From the NCBI GenBank assembly GCA_029556045.1, contig JAKQGS010000046.1, forward strand, positions 1 through 7,903: a DNA stretch of 7,903 nt, written 5' to 3'. The notes beneath the pieces were generated by a model. It saw only the letters and a program-made list of their open reading frames with translations, ran no database searches and was not told the origin of the DNA. Both the position numbers and the translations under genes were made by a program. This stretch comes from Pseudomonadota bacterium (GTDB lineage: Bacteria > Bdellovibrionota > Oligoflexia > Oligoflexales > Oligoflexaceae). Below, in pieces: positions 6,051 to 7,903 of this stretch (position 1 is the first letter of the stretch; the number at the start of each line of letters is the position of its first letter).

Positions 6051-6424
6051 ACTTCTCCCTCGCCATCATGTTGAGCGCAGGAGCCCTGGCAGGGGCTTTT
6101 TCCCGGTTTTATTTGCAAAAGATTGGACAGGCATGGGCACCGGGTCTTCCCTGGGGCACTTTTGCAGCCAATTCTGTGGGGGCTTTCATCATGGGGCTGT
6201 GTGGACCGATAATGATCACGCAGTCACCCAACCTGCGAATCTTTCTGGTGACCGGCTTTTTGGGGTGTCTGACCACGTTATCCAGCCTCAACTTTGAGGT
6301 CATCGATCTCTTTCAGCAAAGGCGTTACCTGGCAGGTCTCCTGCATTGGGGTGGTGGGGCTTTGTTGACATTCGTCATCTGTGCTGTCGGATGGGCGCTT
6401 TCCGGCAAAATTCTTACCCGTTGA
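6047..6424 (+). CDS. crcB: CrcB/Fluc-family fluoride channel homologue
   Basis: A 125-residue inner-membrane protein with four predicted membrane helices (about 3-22, 37-57, 64-86, 98-118). Fluc channels are dual-topology dimers that let fluoride leave the cytoplasm. Family landmarks are Arg20 in AFSRFYL, PWGTFAANSVGAFIMGL (35-51) with the pore Asn42, and TGFLGCLTTLSS (69-80), the TM3 break with Thr76-Thr77. The usual TM3 wording is GGxTTFSTF. Here both phenylalanines of the fluoride-coordinating 'Phe box' are leucine (78 and 81), so transport may be altered. An earlier in-frame ATG at 5981 would add 22 polar residues before the first helix and is rejected. ATG 6047 gives the normal family length. 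It overlaps the transglutaminase stop by four bases (ATGA), implying translational coupling. No fluoride riboswitch can precede it because its upstream sequence is coding. Confidence 0.87.
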   Translation: MNFSLAIMLSAGALAGAFSRFYLQKIGQAWAPGLPWGTFAANSVGAFIMGLCGPIMITQSPNLRIFLVTGFLGCLTTLSSLNFEVIDLFQQRRYLAGLLHWGGGALLTFVICAVGWALSGKILTR

Positions 6425-6604
6425 GGGCAAGTGGCGGATTGGTGGAATGAGTTGACATGGATTAGGCCATTTTGGCGCGCAACTTGTGAAATGAGTCGCG
6501 GTTCCTTAAGCTATCAGTAGATGCGTGCGAGTTCTGCGTAGATGAGTCCGCTCTCCGAATGGGGGGGACTATCGATATTTAAATTTTTGATCGAGGGGGC
6601 ATTT
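6425..6604 (+). promoter_or_regulatory. leader region of the tyrosinase gene
   Basis: This 180-bp gap has no gene. It contains a perfect TTGACA (6452-6457), but no -10 box follows at 16-18 nt. It also has TGGCGC-N5-TTGTG (6473-6488), which has sigma54 spacing but lacks the key GC at -12. Near the gene, TCGAT (6572-6576) and ATCGA (6590-6594) flank an AT-rich centre containing the palindrome ATTTAAAT (6577-6584), a possible operator or hairpin. GAGGGGG (6593-6599) is a good ribosome site, 5 nt before the ATG. No terminator was found after crcB, so read-through into the tyrosinase gene is possible. Confidence 0.4.
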
Positions 6605-7903
6605 ATGTCGGACGATTCGTCACAACAAGGAAATCGCAATTTAACACGTCGGGATTTTGCGGTTGGAGGTGTAAACCTCTCATTTCTGACGCTTTTAGGC
6701 GCATTGGAGTGCAAATCTCGCGGCACCGAATCAGATCTTCAGCAGGGTCCTGTCACAGCAACCCCATCCCCTGTCCGGGTACGCAAGAACGTGTGGACCT
6801 TGTCCCCCAGCAGCCCCGATATCGTCTTATACCGGGCCGCTATTTCTGAAATGGCGGTGCTTGATCGCTCCAACCCCCTGAGCTGGGAAGGGCAAGCTTA
6901 TATCCATGTCAATTCCTGCCCACACGGTAACTGGTTTTTCTTGCCATGGCATAGGGCTTATCTGCTGCACTTTGAAAATATTATTCAATACTGGGCGGAG
7001 CAGGCGGCAAAGCGTCCCTCGGCATCGGCGGAATTGAAGGCGGCGATCAGCAGCGGCGCCAAGTTCGCATTACCTTATTGGGATTGGACCAACAGCCTGG
7101 CAATGCCCAGCGTCGTTGCCAATGACCGCAATTTCAATCACGCCACATGGTCGTTTTCCAAGAAATACAATGGACGCAGCGCGGCCCCGGGATTTCGAGA
7201 AGATTTTATGGGTAGAACGGCTATAGCTTCTGTGTTGGCCACCCGGGACTTTTTTGCGTTTGCCAGCGGTCAGTCGGTTGGACAGAGGGATGGTGTTTCA
7301 CACGGCACTCTGGAAGGGACTCCTCACAACAACGTTCACGTCGCGGTGGGCGGGGAAATGCAGCGGATGACATCGCCTCTGGATCCAATTTTTTGGATGC
7401 ACCACTGCAATGTTGACCGCCTGTGGGCTCACTGGGCGCAGCAGCGTGGCGCCCGGTCCGTGCCACCAACCCGAGCGGCGGCGAACCAATGGCGTAACTT
7501 CACCCTTACCGGATTTTTTGATCTCAACAAACGACCTGTCACAGTGCGTGTTGCCGATACGCTGACACTTGGTAACACCCAGATGCCGTTTACGTACGAC
7601 TCGCTCCCAGCCGCTCCAGCACGGAGAACCACTACCGCCCTTGGTTTAACGGACACTGCGGAATCCACAGAAACTGAGACAGGTCTAAATGAGGACGGAT
7701 CCTATGAAGCACCGGTGCGGGATGCAAAGGAAGTGGTGCCGGATGCGGCTAAATTTGCACGCATGACCGATTCCAAGGGAAAAGCCTTAAACCAGGTGCG
7801 GATTCCTCTGGGATTGCGTCACGAATTTCCTATGCTGGAAAACTTCTTTAATCGCAGTGAATCGGCGTCCAACGATGGATATTTCATGAAGGTCACCAAT
7901 CTG
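6605..7903 (+). CDS. Tat-exported tyrosinase (type 3 copper protein), 3' end beyond the right edge
   Basis: The plus strand is open from ATG 6605 to the edge: 433 codons without a stop. Tyrosinases hydroxylate monophenols and oxidise catechols to quinones with a binuclear copper centre, which leads to melanin or to protein cross-links. A twin-arginine motif LTRRDFAVGG (13-22) plus a hydrophobic stretch to about residue 34 predicts folded, copper-loaded export by Tat. CuA ligands are His101 (YIHVNSC), His107 and His116 in CPHGNWFFLPWHRAYLLHFE (105-124). Cys105 is placed as in fungal tyrosinases, where Cys-X-His forms a thioether. CuB has PHNNVHV (240-246) with His241 and His245, and DPIFWMHHCNVDRLW (260-274) with His266/His267. 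LPYWDW (156-161) is also typical. After about residue 330 comes a polar, Thr/Glu-rich linker and a domain I do not recognise, perhaps a C-terminal shield. Substrate (monophenol or diphenol) cannot be read from sequence. Confidence 0.9.
   Translation, partial: MSDDSSQQGNRNLTRRDFAVGGVNLSFLTLLGALECKSRGTESDLQQGPVTATPSPVRVRKNVWTLSPSSPDIVLYRAAISEMAVLDRSNPLSWEGQAYIHVNSCPHGNWFFLPWHRAYLLHFENIIQYWAEQAAKRPSASAELKAAISSGAKFALPYWDWTNSLAMPSVVANDRNFNHATWSFSKKYNGRSAAPGFREDFMGRTAIASVLATRDFFAFASGQSVGQRDGVSHGTLEGTPHNNVHVAVGGEMQRMTSPLDPIFWMHHCNVDRLWAHWAQQRGARSVPPTRAAANQWRNFTLTGFFDLNKRPVTVRVADTLTLGNTQMPFTYDSLPAAPARRTTTALGLTDTAESTETETGLNEDGSYEAPVRDAKEVVPDAAKFARMTDSKGKALNQVRIPLGLRHEFPMLENFFNRSESASNDGYFMKVTNL

Noticed and set aside
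6452..6457. Perfect TTGACA box downstream of crcB
   Set aside because: At 16-18 nt downstream the sequence is GC-rich (GCGCGC area) with no -10 element, so it was not called as a promoter.
6473..6488. Sigma54-like element TGGCGC-N5-TTGTG
   Set aside because: The spacing is right, but the nearly invariant GC of the -12 element is GT here, and no enhancer-binding activator is in the window.
6514..6726. Minus-strand open frame (70 codons) across the tyrosinase start
   Set aside because: It is antisense to the ribosome site and Tat signal of the tyrosinase gene and has no recognisable features.
1..7903. tRNA, rRNA, CRISPR array, insertion sequence or attachment site
   Set aside because: No cloverleaf, no evenly spaced repeats, no transposase or integrase motif and no terminal inverted repeats were seen on either strand.

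Overview
The window reads as about 7.9 kb of chromosome from a Gram-negative bacterium of proteobacterial type. The reasons are a BamE-like lipoprotein with a classical lipobox, a CGFS glutaredoxin of the E. coli Grx4 type, strong Shine-Dalgarno sites, and a transglutaminase of the elicitor family, whose known bacterial members are mainly marine Vibrio-like species. The exact lineage is uncertain: Gammaproteobacteria or the Oligoflexia/Bdellovibrionota side are both possible. Coding regions are moderately GC-rich and intergenic regions are distinctly AT-richer.

Left part (1-2822): the 5' three quarters of a methylmalonate-semialdehyde dehydrogenase gene (mmsA/iolA type) runs off the left edge on the minus strand. 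It is divergent from a two-gene unit, a monothiol glutaredoxin (grxD) followed after a single base by a cystathionine gamma-synthase/lyase family enzyme. The divergent intergenic region holds candidate promoters for both directions and a perfect 14-bp palindrome just downstream of the mmsA promoter.

Middle part (2823-4415): a 120-bp non-coding segment with direct and inverted repeats that looks like an interspersed element, a small minus-strand gene for an 83-residue DUF2999-like protein, a divergent gene for a BamE-like lipoprotein, a strong bidirectional terminator, and a minus-strand single-domain CheY-like response regulator without a kinase in view.

Right part (4416-7903): the most unusual region. 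A secreted transglutaminase of the Phytophthora elicitor (GP42/M81) family carries a recognisable Pep-13-like segment. Its stop codon overlaps the start of a CrcB/Fluc fluoride-channel homologue whose TM3 phenylalanine pair is replaced by leucines. After 180 bp comes a Tat-exported tyrosinase (type 3 copper protein) that runs off the right edge. Transglutaminases and tyrosinases both cross-link proteins, so this could be an envelope or extracellular protein cross-linking locus. That functional link is an inference from adjacency. Two real genes are cut by the window edges: the mmsA-type gene (left) and the tyrosinase gene (right).
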